Assembly (NCBI GenBank): GCA_021234155.1
Contig: JAJEKV010000336.1
Coordinates: forward strand, 62,001-126,000
Direction: 5' to 3'
Length of the DNA: 64,000 nucleotides
DNA from: Isoetes taiwanensis
Lineage: Eukaryota; Streptophyta; Lycopodiopsida; Isoetales; Isoetaceae
The notes beneath the pieces were generated by a model. It saw only the letters and a program-made list of their open reading frames with translations, searched no databases and was not told the origin of the DNA. Both the position numbers and the translations under genes were made by a program. Shown here one piece after another: positions 35,582-49,130 of this stretch (positions are counted from its first letter, which is position 1; the number at the start of each line of letters is the position of its first letter).

Positions 35582-36423
35582 GAGCTCGACGGAATGTTGG
35601 CGGCGCCGGTTGTAAGAGGACAGTAGGGCTGACGGAGATAGGGGACGGCAGGGGCAGCCGAGTTGAATCGACTCTATTTTTCTTCTTGAAACTTTTTTTG
35701 GTAACGAAAAAGCAAACGATATTAATTCTAGGGCTGTAAATAATTAGTTACGAAGTACACAATGGTTAACCCTTTAAAAGAGTTGAAAGCACCTGTCAAG
35801 GCTTTATACAAGGCTTTGTACCAGACAACATGACAGCATTCACACATACTTAATGCTATAATGGTGGAATAAAGAAATGGCATCAATGTCTTCAAAGACA
35901 TGCAATAAAAATATTCAAAGTTTGAGCCATGGCAGACCTTACTCACACCTGATAAGCAACAACAAGAAAGAGCTAGCTTGCCCAATTTATTAGATACTCA
36001 TGTGGAAAAAAGTGTACTAAACTAATGAATGAAGGAGCCCACAATGGAAGAGGAAACTTAAAAGCTGACCAGTGGAATCTCATGAGCTAGGAAAGAAAGC
36101 GAAATGGCAATTGTACCAAGCCTAGAAAGCAAAGAAAACTTGAGGGTTACTGTTTTTTTTTTAACCATGGAAAAAGTGGGTGCAGGTTAGGCCAAGTGCA
36201 GCAAAGGAGGTGCATATAGTGCTGCCTTATAGTGGAAGGTGCGATTTTCACCAAACAAACAGCCATGGAATAAAAAAAGTTTGGATGCATGTGCATGCCT
36301 GTCTTATGCTGCAAGCTACAAGTCTCGTCAGTGAAGAATAAATTGGCATAAGAAGGTAGATGCTGCTTTGATTGGCATAAGAAATGGCATGAGTGCTGCT
36401 GCTGCTTCTTTTTCTTCTTCAGA

Positions 36424-37139
36424 AGGAGCAGAGAATTAGGCCACTATGCAAGCAGCAGTGCCATTTTGTGGGAGGAAAGACCAGGAAAGCCTAAGCATTT
36501 GTACAGATCGTGCTCTTTCGGCAAAGAATTATATCAGCATTATTCTGCTAGGCATGTTTTAACTGCATGCAATTCCCTAAAGCTTCCTTCCAGGTTGCAG
36601 CATCATAAGATCTCACAACATAGTTCTTCCCTTGCCCTTATGATGAGTATGTTATCACAGCCTCTGCTCCTCATTCCCTGCCCCTTGTGCAAGGAGGCAG
36701 TCAGAATTTTGGCTCTGAAATCAGGTCCCTTTGGAGCTCTAAAAGCCCTGGAATGACCAGACTTAGCCCTAATGTGTCTAGGGTTGGGAAAAAATCATGC
36801 CCTTCTTTGCTGCAATTGATGGGAGATGAAAATTTTCATACCTCAAGCAGAGGCGGCCAAACTAGAAAAGTTTCTCTCCAGGAACTGATGCAATCCCATA
36901 CAGATGCAGAAAAGAAAGAAAATGATGCTCTATTTGGAAGGAACATGAATGAAAATGCATTTACACATGAAAATTCAAAAAATATTGGATGCAAACGTGC
37001 ATCTGATCAGGATCTGTGGCAGAATACGTACTCGAAATCATCAGAAACCGGAGCTGCTCTTCAAGTTATTTCCCAACCGAATAGGTTCAGACAGAAACGA
37101 GGGATCCTTGGCCTGCTCTGTTCGGCCGGAATAAGGTAG
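36424..37139 (+). CDS. possible exon of an unrecognised protein
   Basis: An open frame at 36687-37139 encodes a hydrophilic, Ser/Asn/Lys-rich protein (for example RKVSLQELMQSHTDAEKK near the middle). Another frame overlaps upstream from 36466. A GT directly after AAG at about 37136 could be a donor. No domain is recognised. It could be a first exon of a plant gene or a chance frame. Confidence 0.25.
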
Positions 37140-39480
37140 AGAGCATTTTTGTTGATATAGTTTGTATGGTGTGTATAGAAACAAATTCCATGTATCGATG
37201 CAAATGATTTCCCTAACATGATCTTTTATCGAAGGATGTATCTAGAACTTATTAGCCATGGCAATTGACAAATACTCTTTTGTAAATTGCTATACTTGTT
37301 TCCTTAAGTGGCAGTTTACATACACCAAATCGTCACGATGGTGCCATGTTTTGCCTGAAGAAACCTGAAAAAATTTGGTGATGGACGTGAATAATGGCTA
37401 GGCATTTTTCGTGGATCTATCTATCTTATGGTTGATAAAATTTAGTTGAAATATCTCTAGCTCATAGATTGCAGAAGCCAAATTTCTCATAAATCACCGA
37501 CGCATAAGATAACCATTGCATCTTTTAGGTTGGCTAGAAGATTTATTAGGGATGTTATAAGCCAAGGACGTGACTAGGTTCTTTAGCCAAGGACGTGACT
37601 AGGGCTCCTATAAGCCAAGGATGCGACTAGGTTCTCTATCGTGAAACAACTACTCATTATCCCCTTTATTCTACATTTATGAAGGATACTTGCTCCATAT
37701 TGATCTTGGGAATAACACGTTTAGTAGATTACATCTCATTGCCTCCTCCTCCCACGTCTCTCTATTTTTTTCTTTCAAAGACAAAAATCTCAAACATGTG
37801 GTCATTGAATTGATCACGGATCCTACTTTTTTGTGATCATCTAACCAAGTTCTTTGCAAGATCACTATGCCAATACACCTTGATTTAAGTTGCATCAATA
37901 CCTAACCCTCCCTCCCTCCCCCCAAGCACATTTTTTTTTTTTTCTTGTCTAAGTTTTATTAGGAAACTAATCCTAATTGTTGTGAAGTTGATCCAAATGA
38001 TGAAGTGGAACTTGTGAAATCTTAAAAATAAAATGTAGTCTAGAGTATTATCTTGTTATTCATGTAGATGTGTCTCCAGCAAAGCTATTTTCGTAGGCAT
38101 GGCATAGTTAAAGATGAACTATAGCATAGAATCTTCAACCTGGCTCTACTAGTACCAAGTAGAAGTTTCACAAATAAGAGATGCCATATAAACGTACTCC
38201 AATTTTCGTTTGTTGTTTATATCACTATTGCACGGAATAATTTGCACATTTCTAATAGTAGGCATGCCATTGTGGAAGTCTAATATGGTTCCCAGATATA
38301 GAGCACTAGCTTCATGATTTTGGACTCGAAGAATGGCATGTCTTTGGATCTAGTGACCATGTGGGCCTAGGTTGGATAGCAATCCTCCTAGAACATACAA
38401 GCTCTTTACATTCTCAACATAATAGTTTTATGTGTTAGATGGTACCATGTCCCTCGATATTACGAAGTATGGACACTCATGTTTTACTACCACATGGAGG
38501 CAATTCCATAGTTGAAACCGCCTCTGACTGCTTCTGAATGGCATTATATCCAAGTGGGACCAGAAGATGGTTCCCACTAGAGAGCCATAAACCTCAAAAA
38601 ACAACATAGAAGAGACATTTGTTGTCCGTGTAAAGATTCATGTCCTTAGACGATACATTTAAAACATCAAAGACACATCACCTAATGTTGTATACAAGAC
38701 TTTAAACTATTTTGTTTGGATACTGCCGACATACATAACATACTCTTATGTTGTGAAATTCTTAATCTGGATTAGGTAAGATTTCAACTTCTTGCAATGT
38801 GGTGGGAAGCTTTTAGTCTAAATGTCACATTCATGCTATCATCAAAGAACAATAGGAGACAAGCTAGTGGCTAAAAGACTTAATTCTCCACTATAAGTGC
38901 ACTTTTATAGCACTAGCAACGAATGGTGCTAGCCAGCATTACATTGTGATTGATTTAAAGACCTACACTTCCTAGCCACAAAAAGACGCACATGGAAATG
39001 AGAAAAAAGGTTTATACATTTCTATGCACATGGAAACCAATACTAGGTCTTTTATTTTTTAACTTTTTTTTTGGCTTCTAGTAAAAAACCAGCAGATTTT
39101 TGGACTGTGGGTCAATCTGGTGAAAGAAATTAAGGAAGCTACCGAACGGGGAGATGAAGACCCATATATTTAATTCTTGTGAAATCGGGTGATGCCCAAA
39201 AGTATGTTGGTTAGCAGCCTTGTTTTGAGCTGCTGATAACAAAGAATTTGCAAAGGCTTGAAGAAAAAGATGGCGAATGGGTAAAATACTGATAAGAAAC
39301 AGCATTTTCTTTCTTCCCTGTGCATAATGATGCGTATATAATCAATTTCTTAGTTTCGTCTTTTCTGTGTCTACTTTTGCTGATCCAGCCAGACCAATGA
39401 ATGCTGCATCGTGTTCAGATCCAGAATGGACCTGCAGTACGGTCATATCAGACAATTAAAAAAATGTTTAGAAGGAAATG
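37140..39480. other. intergenic; no gene seen
   Basis: AT-rich DNA. Near 37555-37640 the phrase AAGCCAAGGACGTGACTAGG occurs three times with small changes. Nothing else stands out. Confidence 0.4.
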
Positions 39481-39535
39481 TTTAGAATATATCAGACAAA
39501 CAAATACGTTTGAAAAGAACAGAAAAGGATAATGT

Positions 39536-39562
39536 GGTTTCGCCCGGATCTGAAGCGGATGT
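39536..39562 (-). repeat. truncated copy of a tRNA-Val 3' end
   Basis: The sequence from GAAAAGAACAGAAA through the first part of the tRNA T-arm (TGGTTTCGCCCGG) is present here and again 53 bp on, where it leads into the intact tRNA gene. Only the acceptor end and part of the T-arm are duplicated. Confidence 0.75.
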
Positions 39563-39588
39563 TGGGAAAAGAACAGAAATGGAAAATG

Positions 39589-39662
39589 TGGTTTCGCCCG
39601 GGTTTGAACCGGAGACCTTCAGTGTGTTAGACTGACGTGATAACCAACTACACCACGAAACC
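39589..39662 (-). tRNA. tRNA-Val (anticodon AAC)
   Basis: On the minus strand the 74 bases fold as a standard tRNA. The acceptor pairs GGTTTCG with CGAAACC, the D-arm region reads GTGTAGTTGG (box A), and the anticodon stem-loop TCAGT CTAACAC ACTGA gives AAC. The T-arm has GGTTCAAACC (box B), and the last base is a discriminator A. A TTTT terminator follows 2 bases after the end (39583-39586). No intron is present. The gene encodes the valine tRNA used for GUU/GUC codons after A34 modification. Confidence 0.93.
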
Positions 39663-39760
39663 TTCATAGTAAATATCTTCGTTATGGAATAATGAAAGTT
39701 TTTTTGATATACTATTTGAAGACCCTCCCTTGCATTTCCAGTCTATCTAAAGAGCGAATT

Positions 39761-39873
39761 GGCCTCGATTGGATTCGAACCAGGGATCATCAGGTATGCC
39801 CATGCACCCGGCCTCCTCGAATTTGAGACTTTCGGCTACTAGACTGACGTGTTAACCACTACACCACGATGCC
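39761..39873 (-). tRNA. tRNA-like sequence with a 41-base excess in the anticodon arm
   Basis: The minus strand reads GGCATCG at the 5' end and CGAGGCC at the 3' end (6 of 7 acceptor pairs). The D-arm and the left side of the anticodon arm are nearly those of tRNA-Val (GTGTAGTGG, then CACGTCAGTCTA). The right side resumes as CCTGATGATC and a GGTTCGAATCC box B. Between the anticodon-stem halves lie 48 bases instead of 7, as if a 41-base intron were present. Aligned to tRNA-Val the anticodon position reads AGT. The T-stem is poorly paired and no TTTT follows closely, so it may be a pseudogene. Confidence 0.45.
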
Positions 39874-39899
39874 AAAACGTACATAAAATATACTATTTA

Positions 39900-42290
39900 T
39901 TTTATGTGTTTTCATTTGATACTTCGGCCCTAGAAGAGTATTATCTAACATACTAGGTGCTACATTTTTGCATGTCTTTTCTAGTAGCAATGGTCCATGC
40001 ATGTTGCGTATCACAAAATGCTAGTTTTCTTTAGTTCGGGAGCACTTGCAATTTATTTAGATTAACGCCCATTTTAGATAGTTTTAAGCAATGGCAAAGA
40101 TGATGTTTCGATCTAAAGTATACTATACACTTTAGAAAGTATACTTGTATTATAAAGCTCTCTCATATTACCATGTTGGTCGCTAGTTTAGTGGGATACA
40201 ATCTTGAAATACATAATACATTCTTACTATGTAACCATGTGCATAAATGCAATTCAAATCAAGACAATTCAGATAGAATATTTACATCAAAATCTTGTTC
40301 TCCAACCAACCCATAAGAGGCCATCAAATAATATCTACGCCTCTATGTAATTCATATCGAGACTATTTTGTTGAAGTACATCATATCGCCAATTGCCATA
40401 AATTTGTTGCAATTTGTGATCTAATGTATGTTTGAAAAAATGATAAGTGTGTGCATATCAAAATCATTCACATGTAATAGTAAAAAGGGCTAGCACTCAT
40501 AAGTCACCTCTCCTATAGTCTTGCAAACATAGTACAAGTTGCCTTTTTATAGTTGCTTTTCAATGGTTTAAGACCAAGAGCCAATGCTTCCACTTTCCTT
40601 AAAGTTTTACTCGCAACGTGGAAAACAATGAATAAACTGTTCACATTAAGTAGCAATGGTCTAGATGCTACTAACACCCCACCGTGGTGGATTCTAGTAA
40701 ATTTCCAAAACAAAAAGGGACCGCTTGCATTAATAGTAGATGCTAGAGTGGTAAGAGGATGGACCAATTGTGGTATAATTTTTTGTCATCATGGTACGAG
40801 AATAGTCGGTTATGTAGATATGCAAAACTTTAAATTGAATTTGGCCCACGACATTATGATAGAGCAATGTGGAAAATCCGATCATATACAAAATACAAGG
40901 AATAAGCCTTCAGATCCTCATCCCTCCCTTCATGCAGGGCCATTTATAAATGCCTAAAAACCACTGGTGTGATTCCCTTGCATTCCAATGGAATATGCAA
41001 ATCACAAAAACAGAAGTTAAGAATGTTGGAAGAGGGTCTGTCTGAAATTTATTCTTCTAAGAGAGTTTCTTTGTGAACGCAAAAGTCACAAAGTATCAAG
41101 ATGTTGTGTGTCCATTATGCCACGCGTGATGTTGTGTGTCCATTATGCCACGCGTGCAAAGCGGACAATTGAGCATTGCAACAATGCCTAGTAGAATTGG
41201 AGAAATCGTCTTCCATGGAGAATAGAACTCAGGCACACAATTCTCTTGTTAGATGTACGTAATTCTGATCCTTTCGGGTCTAGGGGAACTTTCATCAAAC
41301 TCTAGTGGCTACGGATCCTCAAAACCATGTATAAGGGTGTAGGTTCACTTGCTATATAGTCATGTAACTTTTACTCAATATAATATAATCTTTAACCATA
41401 AAAAAGAAGAGGAAAAGAAAAAAAAAAACATAGCTTTCAAAATTCTACCCTATAAATTTAAAGAGTAAAACCTAATCCACTATTGGTTATTATACAAACC
41501 GCTTAGTAAACACAATTTACGTTATTTTTCGTATAATATAAAGATCATCCTCGAGTTTCATAGTCAAAGCATATTCAAAAGAGGAGCAACTACTATGTGC
41601 CTCTATGCTAGCAAATGTGATTGTGGCATTTATACCAACGAAGGGCAAGATAATGAGTCACCTTCAATTTTGCTACATCTTGAAGCAGCTACACTCGACA
41701 CCTTGGATAACTTTGACATCATTCTTTCCAACATGGCCGAACATTAGGATTATGTCAAAGGCTAGTACAAAACAACAACAAAGATCCTATGGGTAGAAAG
41801 CTAGCAAAAGTGAGTTCAAATACTTCAGACTCACAAATACTATGGTAATTGGAGCTCTCTAATTTTTCTCTAGACCAAAGTCGCATGTAATGAAATTTAC
41901 TTCAAAAAGCTCATAGGTGTCGTTTTTAACACAAAAACCATCATCGCTCCACCAGAGCAAGAGATAGAAAGTACTTACTTCGCATGCCGTTACATTTGTA
42001 AATCCCAATGTTCGATTTAATTCGACTTCTTTCACCCAAAATAGGCCTAATTTATATCCATGAAATATCCTAGTCTGCTGGTATTTTTCAGAACAATATT
42101 TTTGCAGATAGGCCTAAACTCCGAAAGATATTTGCGACAAACAGATTTGAACGTGTTCAAAGAGAACGAAATAACGTACACGTTACCAAACGGATCACGA
42201 TTTTGCCTCAAAACTCCAACGTTTTTGCCTGATACTCCAAAAAATGGTTCTTCTGGCCTCGGTTGAGAAATTTTTTTAAAGGAGCGAAAA
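39900..42290. other. intergenic; no supported gene
   Basis: A plus-strand frame of 134 codons (40553-40957) overlaps a minus-strand frame of similar quality; neither is recognised. A 28-bp tandem duplication (GATGTTGTGTGTCCATTATG at its start) lies at about 41100-41158. Confidence 0.4.
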
Positions 42291-42295
42291 GAATA

Positions 42296-42369
42296 TGGCT
42301 TCGCCCGGACTTGAACCGGAGACCTTCAGTGTGTTAGACTGACGTGATAACCAACTACACCACGAAACC
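42296..42369 (-). tRNA. tRNA-Val (anticodon AAC), second copy
   Basis: It is identical to the copy at 39589 apart from changes in the T-arm and acceptor: GGTTCAAGTCC instead of GGTTCAAACCC, and CGAAGCC pairing with GGTTTCG through one G-U. The anticodon loop CTAACAC is the same. TTTT follows 6 bases after the end (42287-42290). The downstream flank also shares GAAAAGAA with the first copy, so the pair arose by duplication. Confidence 0.92.
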
Positions 42370-43154
42370 TTTGATGTGAAATTGTTTGTTTGGTAATTAA
42401 TTTTAGGGTTTATTATGGTCAATGGGCCATGAAGTATCTACATAACTGACCTAACTAAGGTACACAACATTAGTACAGGCTCAGCGATGACCATGTCCAT
42501 TTTGCAATTTCTCATCGTGATCCCCACCATATTATAAATAAAAAGGACCCAAGTCATTTCTAAATAAATTATACGATATAAGTTGATTTTTCAACAACAG
42601 TTATTGATTATTTTTTTCTCAATCAATGGAGTATATCAGACCAGCTGAGTTCAATGGTCTGCCTATTTTGTAGCAGCACTGCTTTCCATCATGTAATGGA
42701 AAAAAAACCTGATAATCATGCCAGCAAGTAATTAAATTAGTGCTCTTAATATATATAAAAGAAGGCTCCATAATAAAATTCAATGGAAAACTATATGGAT
42801 CTACAACCACAATTTGAGCATATGAAGACCCTTTCTTCTGATTACATACGTAGTGGAATTATCTGGGTAAGATATGACATTAACCAAGGTCTTAACTGAG
42901 GCTTCTCTGCTCTCTCAGCCTTTTAATCTAAAGACAATTCTCAGCACCTCAAAATTATTTACTTTGGCTCTAAACAGTTGCCTGTTGAACGTTGACATAC
43001 TAACATGCTTCAATGTGTAGAAACCTATGAAAACTCTAACAAATACGTCTAGCTCAGGCTGTTTGGCATATGGCAAGAGAAATTACGAATTTTGGACATC
43101 AAAAGGTGATTTCTCACGTACCACAATTTCACATTGGTGCTATAAATGTCCCAA

Positions 43155-46100
43155 TCAGAAGAAAGAAGGATCTCTATAGCGTGCAAAAATATCTGATATC
43201 CCTGCAACTATTTCGCTTGATAAGGGTCTGTGAAGCTTAAAAGCTTCTATATTCTCACGCAACTGCTCCAACGATGTTGCACCAATTATTGTGCTCGTCA
43301 CAAATGGAGAATCTCGAACAAAGCCAAGTGCAAGCTGCACAGGGCTGATTCCATGCTTTTCTGCAAGCTTTACATAACTTTCAACTGCCGTCTGCAACAC
43401 AAGATGGAAATGTCACCAATAAATTCTGTACATCATATTAGATCGAACAATGCCATAAATGAAAGATTAAAGGGCATGTGCTTTATGGACCATAGTTCCA
43501 TTATATATACTTCTGTGAATTGTCTTGTTCCTCAGAATGGAGAAGTCTATCCTGACCCACGTATGCTTTTCAGGTGCAAAAAGTATGCCATTGCCTTTGT
43601 CTTGGAGTAAGTAAGATATAATTGCATAGTAATGCATATTTTGCCAAAGCAGATAATAAAAGAAAGGGAAAGCAGATAATAACAGCAATGTATCTAATCC
43701 AATTACAATCCAATAATGCATTGATCTAACAAGTTGAATCACAGCACGGGTGATTCCTGCATGCCCAACAACTGCCTTGTATCCATAAATGATCAAAAGT
43801 AAAACAGGAATTATTTGGTGTTCATTTGCAAAACGAATTTGGTTTGGTGACTCAGGTTTAAACTTGGATTCTTTTAGGGTTATTTTTTAAAATGCCCCTG
43901 TATTTTTATTTTTTAAAATTCTCAAAGCGCCCCTAATTTGGAGCATCGACCATTGGGAGCCATTGAGTGTGCAAACTCAAATTTATGTTTGATTTGTAAG
44001 AACATAGGACAGAGAGTGGTAGTGTATAATTCTGATGTTTTCCATTACCAGGATTATGTTCTACCAATGCTAAACAGGGATGCATGCATGTCCTTTACTT
44101 CAGGGAAAACTAGAAAATGACGGGTAAGATGGCCAAAGTTAAGAATTGCAGAACAAGTTGCTGCAACTTGCCAAGGCAGACATGCTTATCCACTATAGGT
44201 GGCAGGCAAGACATAGACTTTCCCACCATCATGTTGATAAACCAATAGGAAAAGAATGCAGACAGACTCTCTAATCTTGACTCCGCCTCACACGTTCTTT
44301 ACTTTTGTTTTTCTTCTGTATTCTCTGTTTTCGATAAGAAAATTTTCTCAAAAGCATCAAAGCCATTAACAAAGACATTTACAGGAACTGAAAAGGGATT
44401 CCAAGATTACCCGAGCAAGGGACTTGTTATAACGAGCCATATAACCAGGGAACAAATTAAGCCTCCCTTTCTTTGAAGCAGCACTATCGTTCATGTACTT
44501 CCCACTTAATGCTCCTCCGGCAAGAGGGGAGTAAGCCAATAAACCGACGTTGTAGTTCTGAGGACAGCAAACCTCTACCAGGTTAACTGCGAAAGAAACA
44601 TCTGTTACTACCACGTTCTGCAGATATGTTCATGCATGCATGCATCTCAAAAAGATGTATTTCAACATGGACATGATCAGACTAGGGTCTTTCAGCTTTT
44701 TGTATGAGAAACATACCCCAAGGAGTACTCAAAAAACGTAAACTAAATAGCACACAAGTACACACCATTTGTTAGTATTATACCATCCTATGCTTATCTT
44801 GATATAGCTGCATCTTAAATCTTATGATCATTTAAAACATGATGATGTTAACAAAATTAATTAATGTTCCACTTTACTACTGTGAAATGGATTTACATCC
44901 CTAAAGATATATATCTAACTTATTTTTAGCATTATTCAAGTGAGGAAGTGAAGATAATTACCTTCAAACGGACAGCGAACAAGCAAACTATAGCTATTCT
45001 GGATGCTGACAACTTTCGGGAGACCATTATTTCTCGCTGCGTACAGAAATTCCATAACACCAAACGAGGTCTCATTTGACACACCAATAAAGCGAACCTG
45101 TCAGAAATATAATACAAACAAGATGCCCAAATAAGTTTAAAGATGTGTCATGATGATGCATCTTCGCATAATATAAGGAGATCCTGGTGCAGCTATCACG
45201 CCTAACATGGGTGAACCCAAGCTAAAGCATTTGCTGTAAGGACATGAAAGCAACAAAATTCCCATGGAGCCAACAGTCCAGGAAATAAGAAATTTCACGA
45301 ATTAAGAAACACTGGGCCAGAGAGTGCATTCCTATGACATCAAAAGAAAGAATTGAAGCAATCAGGTCAACGTGAACACTCTCCCACAAAATTTAATAGA
45401 GGCATGGAATACCAGGTTAGGTTCCTGTTGATGACATGATTTTCACAATAAAGGGGAGTGCTCGGTGGTGGAATGGCAATGCCATAGAAGAATTTTCTTT
45501 GACTTGCATATGCAAAGACTCTTTTGAATCAAAACATCAGTTTGTATTTGCAATTCCTGCGGTCTCCAACCTATATGCCGAGTTGAGAACTACTTCCTCA
45601 CAGAGGTGGTTGATCCTCAACACTGCTCAATTCACAATCAGCTGTCTTGCAAACGTGCCTATGCAGTTCTTATGAATCTCCAGTTGGACAGCACTAAATT
45701 GAGAAAATGTTGTCTTGAGGATCTCAGAATATTTGTGTAAGACAAATCTGATGTGGCAGCTTGTGCTGATGTGCCAAAGCTGATGACATCTGATGCTTTA
45801 AGTCTGACTGTCCAACAAGCCATGTTCATGTGGGCAGTCAAGTAAAAGTTGATATAAAAAATGAGAAGTTCAACCTTAGTGGTGCATCAACTTGAGAGTG
45901 CATTAGTTGAAGAAATAATACCGTTCTAACACAAGCGAAACAACTATCACCAAAGCCAAATATACATCCAGTAGAATACAAATAGAAAGAATAACATGAA
46001 AATGGATAACATGGATTCAAATTTCTAGATGTAGCACCTTGCTTACAAGATGCAATAGCTCAAGTATCGCTAATATGTAGGGGAAGTTTGAAAGCGACAA

Positions 46101-48516
46101 CAATGTTCTGATAAGATAAATAACAAATCACCTTTCCTTCTTCTATCATACTTTGAAGAGCTCTAAGCTGCTTTTCAAATGGAACGCTCTCCCTCCACTT
46201 AGATTGATCATACAGATATTCCCCAAAAAGTGGTACATATCGGTCAGGCCTACAATTATGATAAACATAATTCGGGTGAAGGTTCAACGACTTTGAAAAA
46301 TGATCTGCATTCTATGTTCCAAACTACCAAAAGAATGACATATTAAAAATAAAAAAGGAATAGCAGTTTATCCAACACAAATAAATTGTATCCAGATCAA
46401 ACACGGGCTTGCATCTGATGCTTTATCTATAAATTTGTTGATTAATGTTAATCTCTAATCTATGGACATTGTGTATTTTCAGATCACTATTGTTGGTGTA
46501 CCCTTGCTTTCAGATATAACGTAGTCAGTTCTATCCAGCTTTTGAAGACATAGGAAGGCATTTAATGTTAATCTCTAATCTATGGACATTGTGTATTTTC
46601 AGACCACTATTGTTGGTGTACCCTTGCTTTCAGATATAACGTAGTTGGTTCTATCCAGCTTTTGAAGACATAGGAAGGCATGTTGCAATCTATCAGTCTT
46701 CTCATAAAAAGGATTTGTAGCATTGCCAAATTACTCTCGAAGCAGATAGGGAATTCGTACTTAGAATTATTTAACTAGTTTATCGATTGACAATTGATAG
46801 CAAATAAATCTGTGCATTAGGGACAGGCTATCTTCACTGCCATGCCTTTGTCAAAACTAATCCGCTTGAATGTAGAATTCCATCAGTATAAGGCTTCCCA
46901 TGTATAAGCCTTCCTACATCTGAATGCAAACTAACATGGACAACATCTCAGACAAAGTAAAGACGTGCATATAATCAAGAAAATATTAGTAATTTTGAGC
47001 CTTGAAGTTTTGGACACAAAACATTGCTGGTTGAACTTTGTGTTTAGTTCTTTTTGGTAGAACTAATAGCACATCAAGCTGGCCACAATATCCTAACATC
47101 CATCATAACTAGAATACGGTTTACAAAACTTAAAGCACAAGGAAAAAAACCTAACAATATCACTATTTATCCTATCAAAAATAATATAAAGTAAAGAGAG
47201 CACAAACCAGTGTATTTGAAGCAAGTCTATGTAATCTGTGCCTAGACGTTGCAGGCTCTTCTCTACGCTTTCCTTGATGTTTTTGGCATCTACCCTGACT
47301 GGTCGTTGATCATCCCGCAGATATGTTGATCTCTCCGAAAACCCAGAGACCTTTGTTGCCACTATTACCTTCACATATCAAAATGTTACTTTCCTAGACT
47401 TGGAAAAGTTAGAATTGTTTAAACTTGTTACTACCTTATCGCGTTGTCTAGACTTGAGCCAAGTTCCAACATAGAGATCTGTGCGTCCCTGAGTCTCTTT
47501 GCTTGGTGGTACTGGATACTGAAGTGTATTATTATATGTTAAGTATGTCAAGCATATGGCATAGAACATGCATAAATATGAAAGCAAATTATGGATTTAA
47601 ATCAGGACTTCTTATATTTCCTTTCCAGTTGTGAGGAAATAATAAAGAACAAAGGAAACGAAGTTAATTAGATATAGTTCACGAATTTTGTATTTTATCT
47701 ACGTCTTATGTTTCATGCCCAATGTCACTGTACAAATTGGAAACCCCAATTTAGAAACAGAAAGAAGTGGGCGCATTATATGAGTTGGCACTCTGGTTTA
47801 AAGTCAGCACATTCCATGATGTTGCAGATCTTAAACCGCAAGAAAAGGACATAGTAATGATCATTTGGTCCTGTCCAAAACATTAACTTAGTCAGAGGTT
47901 TGGAAACCTAAGTAAACAGAGGTGCAACATCAATATCGGCATTCTTTTCACTCCCAAACAGAATGCCAATATGTCAAAAGAGGTTGTAGTTGAAAGGAGA
48001 ACATATTGCTTGATGCAGCCTGCTTGAAAGGAACAATTCATGCATAAAGAATTTGGGATAAAACTTTATTTACTATGAGAATCTGCAATTTCCCATCAAA
48101 ATATAACCATGTTGATACTAAAGGGGACTGTACCATTTCGGCAGTATCCAGAATGTTGATGCCATTATCAAATGCGTAACATAGTTGATCATGAGCTTCC
48201 TTTTCTGTGTTTTGAGAGCCCCAAGTCATCTGTTTAACATATTGTTCTCAGCTAAGGGTACACAAGAGGAATATTAAGTACTGAAACTAACCGTGCCTAG
48301 TGTGACTTCACTGATGACAAGGTCGGAATCCCCCAATTTTCTGTATTGCAGAGCACAAGTATCAGGAGCAATTGTACCCAACGCCATTCTTGGACCAATG
48401 GACCTTTTCCCATAGCCTGCAGATAAAGAAGGGCATGCAACGTGGGTCCGTAGGGAGGGGGGAACGAGCATGACGGCCATAGCCGTCGGAACGGGAAGGT
48501 GATGATCGATCTTCAA
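43155..48516 (-). CDS. chloroplast-type aldo/keto reductase, eight exons
   Basis: The exons, read leftward, are 48516-48292, 48229-48134, 47518-47435, 47368-47208, 46249-46132, 45097-44962, 44586-44411 and 43391-43155. All junctions are GT-AG, phases are consistent, and together they give 410 residues. The first ~55 residues are not part of the barrel and look like a plastid transit peptide. The enzyme domain starts at LQYRKLGDSDLVISEVTLGT. The catalytic tetrad is visible: Asp in NILDTAEM, Tyr at the start of exon 3 (YPVPPSKETQGRTDLY), Lys in ATKVSG and His in LLQIHW. Near the C-terminus STIIGATSLEQL is the NADPH-binding segment. It closely follows the Arabidopsis At1g04420-type protein as I remember it. 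The substrate is unknown; the family reduces carbonyls with NADPH. No disruption is seen, so it is probably functional. An in-frame second ATG at codon 13 is an alternative start. Confidence 0.93.
46442..46681. repeat. 120-bp tandem duplication in an intron of the aldo/keto reductase gene
   Basis: 46442-46561 and 46562-46681 are nearly identical, with only a few base changes. The duplication lies in intron 4. Confidence 0.95.
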
Positions 48517-48784
48517 TTCTGAGGCAGCTTATCGTTCAAGTTTATGCTGTTGCAAATGAGCCACGTTGAAATCTTTGTATGCTTAAAAAAAGTTGGTCTT
48601 GTGGTTAAAACATTTACAAACAGATCTGGTATCACGAAAAATGTACTACTTACAACATGGAAACTGTTGTTTTTCCCTTGACTGTCATTCTTATGCTGCC
48701 ACGTGGCATCCCCGGAATGGAAAAGGGGAAGCCAATTCCGTGGAGCTCAACTTTAACAGGCTACAACCGGTTGCCTACACTTAA

Positions 48785-49130
48785 ATTTTTATCACTACAA
48801 TCACACTTAAATTTTTACACTTAAATTTTTATCACTACAATCAGTTATGAACAATAGCTTTCAATTCAAGAAAAGTGAACCAGTTTTACAATTGAACACA
48901 GCATTCTCAGCACAGCATTGATCCAAAAACTAAACTTCATGAAACGAACTGAACTTCATGAAATGAACTTCTTCATGAAACTGAAACTTCACTAGAAAAT
49001 TCATGAACTTCACTGAAGAACTAAACACAGCATTGAAGAACTGAACCAAAAACTGAATACAGCAAAAACTTCGTCACAGCAAAAACTGAACACAGCAAAA
49101 ACACTGCTACCACATGGCATTCCACCATAC
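48785..49130. repeat. short-period repeats beside the recombinase gene
   Basis: ACTTAAATTTTTATCACTAC is repeated near 48780 and 48817. From 48900 to 49110 variants of CTGAACTTCATGAAA and ACTGAACACAGCAAAAAC recur. They may be terminal or subterminal repeats of the recombinase element, but no matching repeat was seen at its other side. Confidence 0.5.

Noticed and set aside
40513..40957. Overlapping frames on both strands, up to 134 codons
   Set aside because: Neither strand shows a recognisable motif or a convincing splice site.
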